DNA from: Rhynchopus sp. YZ270_cl-10
Lineage: Eukaryota; Euglenozoa; Diplonemea; Diplonemida; Diplonemidae
Assembly: GCA_964035575.1 (NCBI GenBank)
Contig: OZ037891.1
Coordinates: forward strand, 682,001-746,000
Length of the DNA: 64,000 nucleotides
Direction of reading: 5' to 3'
A program made the translations under genes and the position numbers. Of the stretch, positions 1 to 10,299 are shown one piece after another (position 1 is the stretch's first letter; every line of letters starts with the position of its first letter). The notes under the pieces are model-generated. The model was not told the DNA's origin. It was given only the letters and a program-made list of their open reading frames with translations, and searched no databases.

Positions 1-368
1 TTGTGTTGCACTTCGCAATTCCATTTGATCCGAAGATGTTTTTCACATTCAAAGGCACAGTCGGGTGTGTCTTTCGCATTTCAATGGAGGCAGCTTGCCC
101 ACATTAGTGCGTCACAACATATTTATTCAGGTGACCATGTGCCCTAGTAGTATCCTAAGAAGCATGCTTTCATGAAATGCAAGTCAGAATGTTACAAAAG
201 CATGTTCAGCACGTTACCCGGCATGTGGTCACCGTGTACGGTATTAATAGAAAAAAAACCCCCCACCTCTCCCAGCTCGCCATGTATCCCAGTTTATTTT
301 GTTGTAAGATGAATGCGAACAACGTATATTCATCAATGCATACAGCACTGTATGTTCTTTTTCTCCCT

Positions 369-400
369 AGATGTGTGTGCACGAGAAGGCACATTCATCT
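369..400 (+). repeat. Dispersed two-stem hairpin, TGTGC/GCACA type
   Basis: Outer stem AGATG (369-373) pairs with CATCT (396-400). The inner stem TGTGC pairs with GCACA (389-393), with a TT bulge on the 3' side and an ACGAGAAG loop. It is followed by TTCAAG, as in other members. Same strand as the genes. Confidence 0.6.
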
Positions 401-1569
401 TTCAAGTTTTTCTGTTTTTTTTTTTTACCCCCTCCGAAAATATTCCATTTTTTTTGTTGTTCTTTGTAAAAACCCTCCTCCCCCTCCATTTTCTTGTGTA
501 CCCACATCTCTCCCGCAACTCTCTCTTTAGCAATTCAGAAAAAAAAAAAACGTTTTTTTTTTTGGGGGGAATTGAGACAGAGGGTGGGGGGGAAGGGTGG
601 GGGGAGTCACTCCCACTCTGATGCCTTCTCTTGTTCTCTTCTTCCCACTGTTTCTATGCGTAAGGTGGCTGAGGTGAAGCCAAGCTCAGAGAAGCTTAGG
701 TTTGTCTTGCGCAACTTTTTCTTTTATTCTTATTCACGCAGGGAGAGGGTGTGTGTTGAACAGGAGCTGATGGGAGGAGGTCATACAGTTAAATGTGGCA
801 CCACACAAAAAAAAAGTCTTTTCGAGAATTCTTTTGGAAAGTGCTTTGAGCACAGAGATGCTTGGGTTCATTCCCCAAGCTTCTCTCTTTTTTTCTTAAA
901 GATGTGTACGCGCAAGATTTTCATTTTTTTTGTTTGATGTACCTTGAGTTCTCACGAGGACGTCAAAAAATAATGCCTCTTTTTTTTTGTTGTAACGAGA
1001 GCCTTTGGTCGTCTTCCCAATTTTGTTTTTTGTTTTTTGGATTTTTTTTTTCAAATAAATGTGGATAGCAAGTTTCACCCAACTTCTCAAGCAGCGCTTT
1101 CTTTTCCACAAGAATTCCTTATTTTTTTTATGTGCGACATTCACCGTCTTTCCGGTCTTTTTTTTTTTTTTTTGTTTTTTGATACTTTTTTTTCAGCCAT
1201 GAGTCTCTCTCTCTTGACTTCCATTTGCCGACCAAATATTTCTTGATGACCAAAGCTTTCTTTTCGTTTCGTTAAGGAAAGAAAGTATATGAAATAATCT
1301 TGATGTATGTGTACATTCATCAGAAGTCTTTCTTTACTTTTCAAAAAGAGGGTTTGCTACATAAACCCACAGAAAAAAAAAAAATCTCCTCAAAAAAGGA
1401 TAGTGAACCTAGAGCCCTTTAAGTACAGCCGGGACCTATTTGAGAAACACACAGGACCCAACTGAGGCAGGGCGATTGTCGACACAATAAAAAAAATGCG
1501 TTTTTTTTTTTTTTAAATCCCACACGGTGCGGTCTGTCGTGCTTGGAGTGTGTAAATAACGGACTTACC

Positions 1570-1697
1570 CCCTGAGTCCGACAGTCGGACCCCCTGAGTC
1601 CGACAGACGGACTCAGGGGTCCGTCTGTCGGACTCTGGAGTCCGACAGACGGACTCTGGAGTCCGACTGTCGGACTCTGGGGTCCGACAGTCGGACC
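1570..1697. repeat. Array of GTCCGAC/GTCGGAC palindromes
   Basis: About six near-palindromic units of roughly 20 bp, each built on GTCCGACAGTCGGAC or a one-base variant (GACAGAC), joined by CTCTGGA or CCCCTGA spacers that are themselves partly palindromic. A second array of the same units lies at 6767-6862. Confidence 0.85.
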
Positions 1698-1775
1698 CAA
1701 AAAAAAATTTTTTTTTTTTTTTGGGCCGAAAAAAAAAATTTTTTTTTTTGGCCAAAAAAATTTTTTTGGCCGAAA
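1697..1775. repeat. Poly-A/poly-T palindromes spaced by GGCC
   Basis: Three consecutive runs of A directly followed by runs of T (about 9+14, 10+10 and 7+7), separated by GGGCCG or GGCC. Each A-run/T-run pair can fold on itself. It directly follows the palindrome array. Confidence 0.8.
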
Positions 1776-2094
1776 ATCGCCTTGTATAGCCACTACAGTA
1801 CACATGGTTTTACCAAAATAGCCGTATTTTGGCTGAAAATTTGACTTGAAAATTTTTTTCATTGTTTGGTCAATCTGAGGTTTTCTTTGAATTTTTTGGG
1901 CCATTTTATGACCTACTACACCCAATTTTTGGGGGATTTTTTTTTTCTTGGTCAAAAAATAGCGCTTGTTGCCTACTACTGGGTATAGGCTTGTTCAGAG
2001 GTGTGTATTTGGTGTACCCAGACATGGTCAAAACACATGAATTTTGCGTTTTTTTGCATTTTTAGGTTCTCGACCAACCAGGGGGCGACCAATT

Positions 2095-2731
2095 TGGGTA
2101 CTGGGTACTGGGTACTGGGTACTGGGTACTGGGTACTGGGTACTGGGTACTGGGTACTGGGTACTGGGTACTGGGTACTGGGTACTGGGTACTGGGTACT
2201 GGGTACTGGGTACTGGGTACTGGGTACTGGGTACTGGGTACTGGGTACTGGGTACTGGGTACTGGGTACTGGGTACTGGGTACTGGGTACTGGGTACTGG
2301 GTACTGGGTACTGGGTACTGGGTACTGGGTACTGGGTACTGGGTACTGGGTACTGGGTACTGGGTACTGGGTACTGGGTACTGGGTACTGGGTACTGGGT
2401 ACTGGGTACTGGGTACTGGGTACTGGGTACTGGGTACTGGGTACTGGGTACTGGGTACTGGGTACTGGGTACTGGGTACTGGGTACTGGGTACTGGGTAC
2501 TGGGTACTGGGTACTGGGTACTGGGTACTGGGTACTGGGTACTGGGTACTGGGTACTGGGTACTGGGTACTGGGTACTGGGTACTGGGTACTGGGTACTG
2601 GGTACTGGGTACTGGGTACTGGGTACTGGGTACTGGGTACTGGGTACTGGGTACTGGGTACTGGGTACTGGGTACTGGGTACTGGGTACTGGGTACTGGG
2701 TACTGGGTACTGGGTACTGGGTACTGGGTAC
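2095..2731. repeat. Minisatellite, 91 perfect copies of TGGGTAC
   Basis: The 637 bp are exactly 91 units of the 7-mer TGGGTAC with no variant seen. Because 7 is not a multiple of 3 and no unit phase contains a stop, several frames stay open; this produces long artificial YWVLGTG or STQYPVP repeat translations. The perfect homogeneity suggests recent expansion or active conversion. Confidence 0.97.
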
Positions 2732-3400
2732 CAAGAGAAGGCAGCTTGACAGCAGCGAAGGCGGAGGCTACGGGGAAGACAAGGTATGTAAATGTTTAAC
2801 TTTCAGTTACTTGTGTAGATGCAAACAACACACCCAGTGGTTTGCAGCATTTTATTTTCTTGTGTGCTTTCTCTTCTTTGAATCGAAAGTATGTGAACCT
2901 TATTACATCATGATACAATGCAACGAGGCCGAAACAGCCTCACTAAGGCCTCTGAAAATAAATGTTCAGACTTGGCACTTACTTATGTTTAGGTGCGCCT
3001 CAACCACACGCTTGAATATATTTAATTTGCCACACCTCAGATAGATTTTCCAGATATGCCTATGTTCAGGTGTTCCAGGCCTCGTCACAAATAGACAAAA
3101 AAACAAAAGCCAAAACAACAGAGAGAGAGCCAACAATTTTTTATCTCACTTGTGTAATAATGTTTAGCCGCGTTTTCGAAATTCCTTCCTGGAGATTACA
3201 CAAAATACAGTAGACATTATCTCCGCACACAAAGAACAAAACAAAACCCATGCCGAGAGTAGGCGCAAAAGCAATGTGGAGGAGATCTGCGCATGCAACC
3301 AAAAGGGTTGCAGTCATAGGACTTCGAGGAACTGTTCACCATACCCAACCTTGACGCCCCGTACTAGGTGGTCATACATCATTTGTCAAATATACTGTAG
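2732..3400. other. Gene-free stretch after the minisatellite
   Basis: The first 60 bases (to about 2785) look exon-like and end in an AAG/GTATGT donor-like site, but no matching upstream exon is visible, so I do not call a gene. The rest is AT-rich spacer with nothing recognisable. Confidence 0.45.
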
Positions 3401-4269
3401 GAATTTCGAAAACGCAGCACAACATTATTGCCCGTGAGATAATAACTATTTATTCGAGTGAAATAAGAACTATTTTATTTCACGCGCCACTAAAAAGGTG
3501 CCCGAGTGCGTTATTTCCCGAGCGAAGCGAGGGGAATAAGAGTGAGAGTCACGAGGGTGCCTTTTTAGTGGCAAGTGCAAGAAAATGTTCTTATTTCACT
3601 CAATATGTAATTTTATTCCACAAGTGAAAAACGTATTTATAGGTGTAAACAGTGGAACGTTGAGCCCACGCTCCACCCCTCACACCACCACACTTCAAAT
3701 TACAGATTATTTATTGCCTCTTACACACATGCCTAAACCCACGCGCAAGTTTGCGGAGATGGAGGATGCATATGACAACTTGTTCGACGACATGAACAGT
3801 GGTGTGCAGTACAGGAAAACATGGGACGATTTCCTCCGTTTCAACAGACTTTCAGGAGCGAACGAGCCCAGGGAAGAACACGTCGTGTCCTTCAGATCAC
3901 TCCGTGATCTTTTATTTCACTCCCCCACCCAATCCTTCACGATTTGCGTGAAATAAAACGTGAAATAAAACGAATCTTATTTCACTCACTTTTTCACCTG
4001 TTTACGTTTTTCACGCGTGGTATAAAATTACGTATCGAAAACTAAAGTGAACATTATTTAACTGATGGGTGATTCACAAACTGGAATACGTGATACCCAC
4101 TCGCTATCGCTCGTGACATCACTTTTATGATTACACTCACTTCACTCATGAAATCAAAATGCTGAACTCCACTCGCTTCGTGAAGTTGAGCCCCAGTTTG
4201 AGTCACCCACCACCTCGTGAAATAATGTTCACTTTATTTCATGAGATAATAATTATCTAACTCAGTGAA

Positions 4270-5125
4270 ATAAAACTCGTGTAATTTTGCAGATTATATG
4301 CCCTTTGTGTCACTCAATTGTAACCGAGAATGTAAGGCAGTGAGTATTTGATCTGCCCTTTATGTCGCGAAATACTATGTTTGGTGTTTTGACGTCTTCC
4401 AAGCAGATGGATATTCCCTCACTTGCACGCAATCTACCGAGGAACCGACTGCCTTTCTCAAAAGCCAGTACATGTCGGGGTGTCGAGGTCCGTGTCAATA
4501 CAAAGCGGACCAAGTCGCTCGAGGTTTGAAAACCGCAAGAACTCGTCCCATTTCTTCTTGTACACCTCCTTGCTTCTCATACCCGCTGAGACTTGGTATC
4601 CGTAAGTGTCATACATCCTGTCCTTCTTCGTTTTGGCAGTGTTTGAGGGGAGTGATGAAAAAGTTCTTTTTTTTACTGAGTGATTTTTTTAACCAAAAGA
4701 AAACCGACGCAGGAGCTTTTCTGGAACTGTTTTATTCTCCCCACCCCAACAACATCACATTTCAGAAAAACATTGTTTTTTCGTTTTTGTTCACTTTCTT
4801 TTCTTCTCCCTCACACCTGTTTGCTGTGAATTAAATTTTTTCGTTTCGGCCTGGTCGCAAACGCGAGTTTTCCTGGAAGCGCAGGAAAAATGACTGGGGA
4901 GTGTTGGTGGCTCCGTGACGCCACAGAGCCGGCACCTCGTTGAGTGCCTCACAAAACCTCAAATTTATTCCGCTTTGATTTCATTTATTGTCTTCACGCT
5001 TTATCGTTGTTGTTGGGTTGGGAAATAATATTTCATTCTCCCATACATTCTCGGTTACAATTGAGTGACAAAGGGCACATTATCACCCACCTTTGTGGGA
5101 ATTCACAAAATTACACGAGTTTTAT
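4270..5125. repeat. Element bounded by inverted arms of about 65-80 bp
   Basis: The left arm (4270-4336) and right arm (5043-5125) are reverse complements over most of their length. Shared blocks include ACTCGTGTAATTTT, CCCTTTGTGTCACTCAATTG (right arm variant) and TAACCGAGAATGTA. The interior carries one of the peptide relics on the - strand. Confidence 0.6.
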
Positions 5126-5127
5126 CC

Positions 5128-5625
5128 CCTTTTTTTACCACATTAACCTCACCTTTCCCGATAACTGCGTTTCTACACCATACATTTCATTCATTAATCA
5201 CACTCCACATTTACACTCATCACAGGATCGTGAAATCTGAACTGCATCTGCGATTGTGATGAGAAGCCTCGCCGCGTCTCCGACATTCAGCAACTCAAAA
5301 TCCAAAGAGTATCACCCGCATCAATCCATTCTGAGTTTGCGGACTAAGATCTGGGGTGGAAGGGGGATGGGTACACTTTGTCAGTCACTGCTATTGCCAT
5401 TTAACCCAGGGAGCATAGCTAGTGCAAGAAATTCGACTTTGGAAACCTTCCGGAAAGTCTGTCCTCTGCTTGCGGAGGACGAGGCACAAGAAAATATTGC
5501 GTTCCCCCAGAAAACCAGTGCACATTTCACACTCCTTGTGGGTGGTCTTGTTGCCTTTTTGTCACAGTAATTTTGGCCCAGGCATGCTCTTGAAGCATGA
5601 CAATTTAGTGTGTATGGGGCAGGGT
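5128..5625. repeat. Long dispersed repeat, copy 1
   Basis: Roughly 500 bp matching 63551-64000 in the same orientation with scattered substitutions and small indels. Shared landmarks are the CATTTACACTCATCACAGG block (5210-5228) and the block from CCCAGGGAGCATAGC (near 5405) to GCATGCTCTTGAAGC. Neither strand gives a recognisable protein. Confidence 0.8.
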
Positions 5626-5650
5626 GTTGTTTTGTTCTGAATTCTCTTTG

Positions 5651-6480
5651 TTATAACATCTAAGTCAATCGCGGGTGGTGGTTTGTGTAGCGTGAGGCAC
5701 TCTTTTTAACAAACTTCCTGCGGCTGCTAAAGCGTTATTTCTTCGGATTTAACAACGTACAGCGTAACATAGTGGATTCGCCTGGTCGACACAACCTTTG
5801 ATAGATATGGGATAACCAACCCCCTTCGACCCCTCGTGGGTTCACTAAACAAGCCCTCGTGGTAGTTAAACGCGATTGACATTTACATTCCTAGAGATGA
5901 AAGAACAAGACAACACTTCTGTACCCGCGCATCAAAATTGTGGAAAACTTTGCACCCCAAACACCCTCAACAACGCCCGCCAAAAGGCGCCCCTTGTTGC
6001 TGGGAGTTGGTTCTCATGTTTGATACCTGCACAGCGGGCATTCCTCTGAGTCCAACGCATGTTTGGCCTGTCTGCGGCGTTGTACTTCAGGTGCACGAAG
6101 ACAGGGTCTGGTGGTAAATTTTGCGTAGTGTCGCATTCCCTCATGTGTGGGTCACTCACACTTGGCGGTCATGTGCCACTGCGTGGGTCTGGGAATTTGG
6201 GTACCTGGGTACAGGAAATTTGTTGTGGAAGACATCAACCACCATGCATTGAGGAGGGTAAGACAGTGTTCGCAGTTTCTACCTGATAGCATTACAACAT
6301 TTAACTTCTCCACGGGGGTCTTGGGCCGTTCACTCGGTTCTACCTTGACTACCGGAAGATATTCTTGAGGCCTTTCTGGTCTCTAGAATATCCGGTCTTC
6401 CCGAACGGAGGCACACTTTGTGTGTTACTACGACCTGGCAATTTCCAGCAGTAGGTTAAGTAATCTTTCTTGTAAATTGT
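5651..6480. other. Gene-free spacer
   Basis: GC content is closer to coding DNA than in neighbouring spacers. A 75-residue open frame exists on the - strand (5932-6159), but I recognise no domain and no splice context. It may be remains of the adjacent mobile element. Confidence 0.4.
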
Positions 6481-6608
6481 TGGATCATTATCTCCTCAGT
6501 GCATGAATGCCCCACGTGACTGGACACTTTTGTGTTTGTCATGTGGAGCTGTGGTTGCTCTTTCACGACTTTTTTCCTGTTCCTGGGTACCTGTTCCTGG
6601 ACCTGGAC

Positions 6609-6766
6609 CTGGGTACCTGGGTACCTGGGTACCTGGGTACCTGGGTACCTGGGTACCTGGGTACCTGGGTACCTGGGTACCTGGGTACCTGGGTACCTGG
6701 GTACCTGGGTACCTGGGTACCTGGGTACCTGGGCACCTGGGTACCTGGGCACCTGGGCACCTGGGT
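6609..6766. repeat. Minisatellite, about 20 copies of CTGGGTAC
   Basis: An 8-bp unit related to the TGGGTAC 7-mer at 2095-2731 by one extra C, which creates a GGTACC palindrome in each unit. The 3' end carries CTGGGCAC variants. A two-unit seed of the same motif occurs near 6198-6215. Confidence 0.95.
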
Positions 6767-6862
6767 GTGCCTGTCGGACCCCAGGGTCCGGCAGTCGGAC
6801 TCAGGGGTCCGACTGTGAGTCCGACTGTCGGACCCCCTCGGACTCCGACAAAAGGGTCCGAC
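6767..6862. repeat. Second GTCCGAC palindrome array
   Basis: Units of the same family as 1570-1697 (GTCGGAC, GTCCGAC, CAGGGGTCCG), abutting the 8-mer minisatellite. The pairing of this palindrome family with GGGTAC minisatellites occurs twice in the window. Confidence 0.8.
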
Positions 6863-7856
6863 ATTTCCAGGACAGACTGCACCGTGCAAAAAAGTTCGGT
6901 TTTTGAAAGCTTGAAAATATGTGTGCAAGAGAGACATCTCCAATCTTTCAAGTTTTACTTTATTGTGCCCGCATCCATTGAAGTATCTAGCAAACAAATT
7001 TTTTTTATCAGGTCGTGTTCCTCATTTTGCAACGAGTTTTTTTCCCAGGCATTTTTTGCACTTTTCAACTCCACGCCCCTTTTTTTAGTTTTATTATACC
7101 TTCTATTCAGTAGAATAGTTAGTATATGAAACAAGTTTTCTCTTTCATGCATATGCCAATGAAATCTTCGTTTGTTTTGTTTTGTTTTGTTTTTTTTTTG
7201 ATGTGCACTTCGTACACAAGAGATTCATCCTCTTTCAAGAAATGGTGTGGCTGGAAAAATCCAAATGACCGCTGGACTCAGCTACACCAACAAAATGTTT
7301 TTTCCCCCCAATAAACCCGATGTCAAGTTCTAGTTGTATCACAGAAACGTTTATTTGCACTTCATTAGGGTGGTGGCGTGCATGAGAGAGGCTTAGAGGG
7401 CTTTTCTTTTCGTTTTTTTTTCCCTCCCCTCCCTCTGTAGTTCACACACACTTCTCCTTCAGATCGTGGCAGTAATATATATTTTACCCAGACACATATC
7501 TCCGTGGTCTTTTAGAAGTGCGAGCAAACAGTACGAGCCGAGCTCCTCTTTGTCGGCAGTGTTTTAAGGGCGTTTGTTTCCGTGGGTTCATCCTCGAGAG
7601 ACAGCTCATAAAATGAAATGCCGTTGCATCCATCGGTGCGTCCGGTGAGGAGGGTTTTTTTGTGCACGTTTCAACTTCTCTCTTATTCTTTTTGCGAAGA
7701 ACGTTCAATACAGCAACTTTACAAAAAAGGGAACATTTCATGTGAAATATGTTTTTTTCTGTTGTTCTTTTTCTTTTTTTCAGATTTTTCGGGGAAAGAG
7801 TTGTTCCGAGAGTGGATGGTTGTCCTGCTGTGGTAACATTTCATGCTACTTGAAAG

Positions 7857-7921
7857 ATGTGTGTTTGATTAACTAATAGGGATAATTCTTGCGCAGAAAA
7901 ATATGGCCCCAAATGTGTGGG
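7857..7921 (+). repeat. Short dispersed repeat, copy 1
   Basis: Shares TGTGTTTGATTAA, TAATTCTTGC, CAGAA and ATATGGCCCCAA, in the same order and orientation, with 58567-58631. It lies immediately before the fold-back element at 7932-8033. Confidence 0.7.
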
Positions 7922-7931
7922 TGTGTGTGTA

Positions 7932-8033
7932 CAGTGAGGCGCAATATTACGAATGCGCTTGATTGTGGGTAAATCCAATTTTTACCCATAATTAGGCGCA
8001 CCCGTAATATTGCCGTAATATAGCGACCCACTG
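7932..8033. mobile_element. Fold-back MITE with TA target duplication
   Basis: The terminal 20 bp CAGTGAGGCGCAATATTACG matches the reverse complement of the other end at 17 of 20 positions. Both ends are flanked by TA (7930-7931 and 8034-8035). The interior also folds (TGGGTAAA with TTTACCCA), so the 102-bp element is nearly one hairpin. The TA duplication and CAGTG ends fit a non-autonomous Tc1/mariner-type element. Confidence 0.8.
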
Positions 8034-9011
8034 TACACGAGAGGCACGCATTGTATCTTTCTAAGCGTTCTTTGTCCATATCAGATGTTAACCTCGAAAT
8101 GGATGTAGGGGACAGCAGGGTGGTTTTGATGTTCTGGTTACCACACCAAAGGGACAGCCCACAGCGTTGTGTTTCAGTTTATCTTAATCATTTTTTTGGT
8201 CTTAGTTAGGCGAGCTGTGTGTTTCAAAGGGTATGGGTGGTGTTGCAATGCAATATTCAGATCTGGTGGTTTTCCAGGGGGTGATTGGTTAGTGTTGTGC
8301 CAACGTTCTTTTAAGGTGGTTGCACTTTCAATTTCTCTTTCTTTATCCTTCACTTCGCCCCTAATCACACCTAGAAGGCGGATTTCGTATTCGCCCTATA
8401 TTCGGATCCGAATATAGGCCAAATATGTATTCGTCTTTTAGGTATGCCTAATGGAAGAGTATTTCCCAGTTCTGTTTGTCTCTCAGAATCGTTATCAGTA
8501 TGCTTGCAGATTTTTCTTAAAAGATGTGTATGCCACATGAAGCATATTTCATATTTCATCTTCTTTTACTTCGCCCCATTGTAAACACTTTTTAACTCCA
8601 TTTTTTTTTTCTTTCTGGTACATTTTTCGCACCCTTCTTTTGCCTTCTTTTCGTTTAGAAAAGTGTATGAAATAATTTCTTTTCTCCACGGTGTTTTTTC
8701 TCTTTCAATCCAAAAAAAAATATACACCAAATACCTGCCAATATAATCCGTGGTGATTTCACACAGAGATGGTGGGCCAGACATCACACAGCGCCAGATT
8801 TTTTTTTGTTTTTGTTTTTGTGAATAATGTTTCAGCACTCCCCCCAATAGGGGTCGCAAAGAAGAAATGATCTTTGGAGGGCGACCAAGGTGTTCCTGCC
8901 TCTTGTAGGATGCCAAGGCGATTGTCGATACAGCAAAAAAAGCGTCGTAAAGAAAGAGAGAGGAAAAAAAGGTACCCCTTCGGGGCGTTGAAATAACCCC
9001 AGTTTTTTTGA

Positions 9012-9043
9012 AGATGAAACTAAGTCTGGGCTTAGATCCATCT
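9012..9043 (+). repeat. Dispersed two-stem hairpin, CTAAG type
   Basis: Outer stem AGATG (9012-9016) with CATCT (9039-9043). Inner stem CTAAG (9020-9024) with CTTAG (9031-9035). Confidence 0.7.
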
Positions 9044-9217
9044 CAACAAAGGAAGCTTTTTCTTAAACATCTTTCTCGCATGTTTTTTTTTTGCAGTGTA
9101 TCCCTTTGTACGGAGAAAAAAGCCCTGACCCCTCCTCCGCTCCGTGTCTTTATCATAGTGTCTTTTTTGATGACGAAGTCTAGAGAGACTGAAGTTCATC
9201 AAAACAATTTTCTTTTT

Positions 9218-9275
9218 CAGTCAGTGCTTGCGTCCCCGAGCCGTTTGCACTATAATATCAATTTCACTCTTCTTT
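9218..9275 (+). repeat. GTCAGTGCCTGCGTCC-type repeat, partial copy
   Basis: Matches 26743-26815 and 29048-29125 in the part GTCAGTGCTTGCGTCCCCGA through TTTCACT, in the same orientation, but lacks their 5' hairpin. Confidence 0.65.
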
Positions 9276-9480
9276 TTTTGGCGAATGGTGGCTTTTATAG
9301 AGTGTTGAGAAATTTTTGGGGTATTTTTTTTTTTCCTTTCACTCAACCAGATGTTACGTTATGTGAACCTTTATATGTTATCTCAAAATGGTCAAAAAAA
9401 AAGAAGAAGAAAAAAAAAATCACCCCGAGCTATTCCCCCCTAAAAAAAAGTTATTTTTTCTGTCCCCCTTTTCCCTCGTG

Positions 9481-9511
9481 AAGGTGGCTAAGTCTGACTT
9501 AGGTTCATCTT
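9481..9511 (+). repeat. Dispersed two-stem hairpin, CTAAGT type
   Basis: Outer stem AAGGTG (9481-9486) with CATCTT (9506-9511, one G-T pair). Inner stem CTAAGT (9488-9493) with ACTTAG (9497-9502), loop only three bases. Confidence 0.75.
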
Positions 9512-9978
9512 ACAGCAACCTTTCCTCTTTTCAGCCCCCCCGATTCTACCTCACCCAAGAACATGCAAAACAATAAGTCATGCGCACAAAAAAAAGGGAG
9601 GGACCACGCACATATCCACTATTCCAGCAGTTTTGTTTTTCTTTTTAAAAAAAATCTAAAAAAATCTTCGGTCTGGCACACACTTCCACACACTCCCCCT
9701 GTCCCCATCTTTTGTAACATTAAAGCAATCCTTTTTAGCAAAGCAAAACCAAAAAAAAAACAAAAACAAAAACAAAAAAAAAAATATCAAAAAAAACAAA
9801 CAAAAACAAACAAACATATAAAAAAAAACCAACAAAAAAACAAAAACAAAAATGCGCAACAGACAAAAACAGAGAAAAAATTGCCTCCTTTTTTTAGCTT
9901 TCTCCCCTCCACCTGCCCCAATCTCTTTCAGACTGACACAAGAGGGCTTTGTATTTCAAGTCAAGCTTTCTTTCTAAC

Positions 9979-10222
9979 CACATTCCATGCCAATTTACAT
10001 CGTTACTCTGCCAGCACGCTCGTACTCCGCCAAATCATTCTTTCGTGATTTCTGTTGTGCAGCTCCACAGATACCCCTTGTCCTACGTGATGGTTGTTCT
10101 TCCAAAAGGAAACTTTTGTTGTTATTAGTTTCTTTCCTAACAGGAAAGTTGAGAAGTCGCAGAGCATCGTCCACCTTTTCCTTTTTCACACTTTCCTCCC
10201 CAGACTGTACCAGACTGATGAT
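9979..10222 (+). repeat. Duplicated upstream module, copy 1
   Basis: Two blocks (9979-10067 and 10121-10222) recur at 27058-27147 and 27434-27533 in the same order and orientation. The second block includes TTTCTTTCCTAACAGGAAAG, which looks like a branch point (CTAAC) and 3' splice site. Copy 1 lies just upstream of the GT32 gene, copy 2 upstream of the ZZ/SEC-C gene. Confidence 0.75.
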
Positions 10223-10299
10223 GTTTATCTCCTCCTCCTCCCTTCCACCTCCTTATCTCCGTTCTCAGGCCAAATGCAGTGACAACACAGTGATACACA

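Larger units (their letters stand above)
1..2094. other. Gene-free spacer with hairpin repeats and palindrome array
   Basis: No coding region is supported here; the open frames are poly-T or poly-A low-complexity translations. The stretch holds a copy of the dispersed hairpin family (369-400), weaker relatives near 662-706, 848-880, 897-925 and 1303-1322, the GTCCGAC palindrome array (1570-1697) and runs of A next to T separated by GGCC (1697-1775). Confidence 0.6.
3400..5650. mobile_element. Decayed mobile-element patch with inverted repeats
   Basis: The patch is rich in fragments of the form GTGAAATAA/TTATTTCAC and CACGAG. A fold-back at about 3484-3571 pairs GCCACTAAAAAGG with CCTTTTTAGTGGC. 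Arms at 4270-4336 and 5043-5125 are inverted copies of each other (for example CTCGTGTAATTTT versus AAAATTACACGAG), bounding an element of about 0.85 kb. Two short peptide relics, one on each strand (3732-3900 on +, about 4460-4640 on -), share a Y-[RK]-K-x-W-D-[DE]-F-L-R-F motif. This vaguely resembles the N-terminal SAM-like region of tyrosine recombinases; the family is a guess. The 3' part (about 5128-5625) is repeated at 63551-64000. The whole is fragmentary and looks old. Confidence 0.5.
6863..9978. other. Gene-free T-rich spacer with repeats
   Basis: No gene is supported. It contains a fold-back element (7932-8033), dispersed repeats at 7857-7921 and 9218-9275, hairpin-family copies at 9012-9043 and 9481-9511, weaker hairpin relatives near 6905, 7198, 8521 and 9940, and A/T homopolymer runs. 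Confidence 0.55.

Noticed and set aside
1570-1697. Possible CRISPR-like array
   Set aside because: Units are contiguous palindromes without unique spacers, in a eukaryotic genome.
2001-3044. 347-residue open frame on + and 252-residue frame on - rich in YWVLGTG or STQYPVP repeats
   Set aside because: Produced entirely by the 7-mer minisatellite, which has no stop in most frames.
6456-7129. Several overlapping frames with GYLGTWVP-type repeats
   Set aside because: Produced by the 8-mer minisatellite and the palindrome array.
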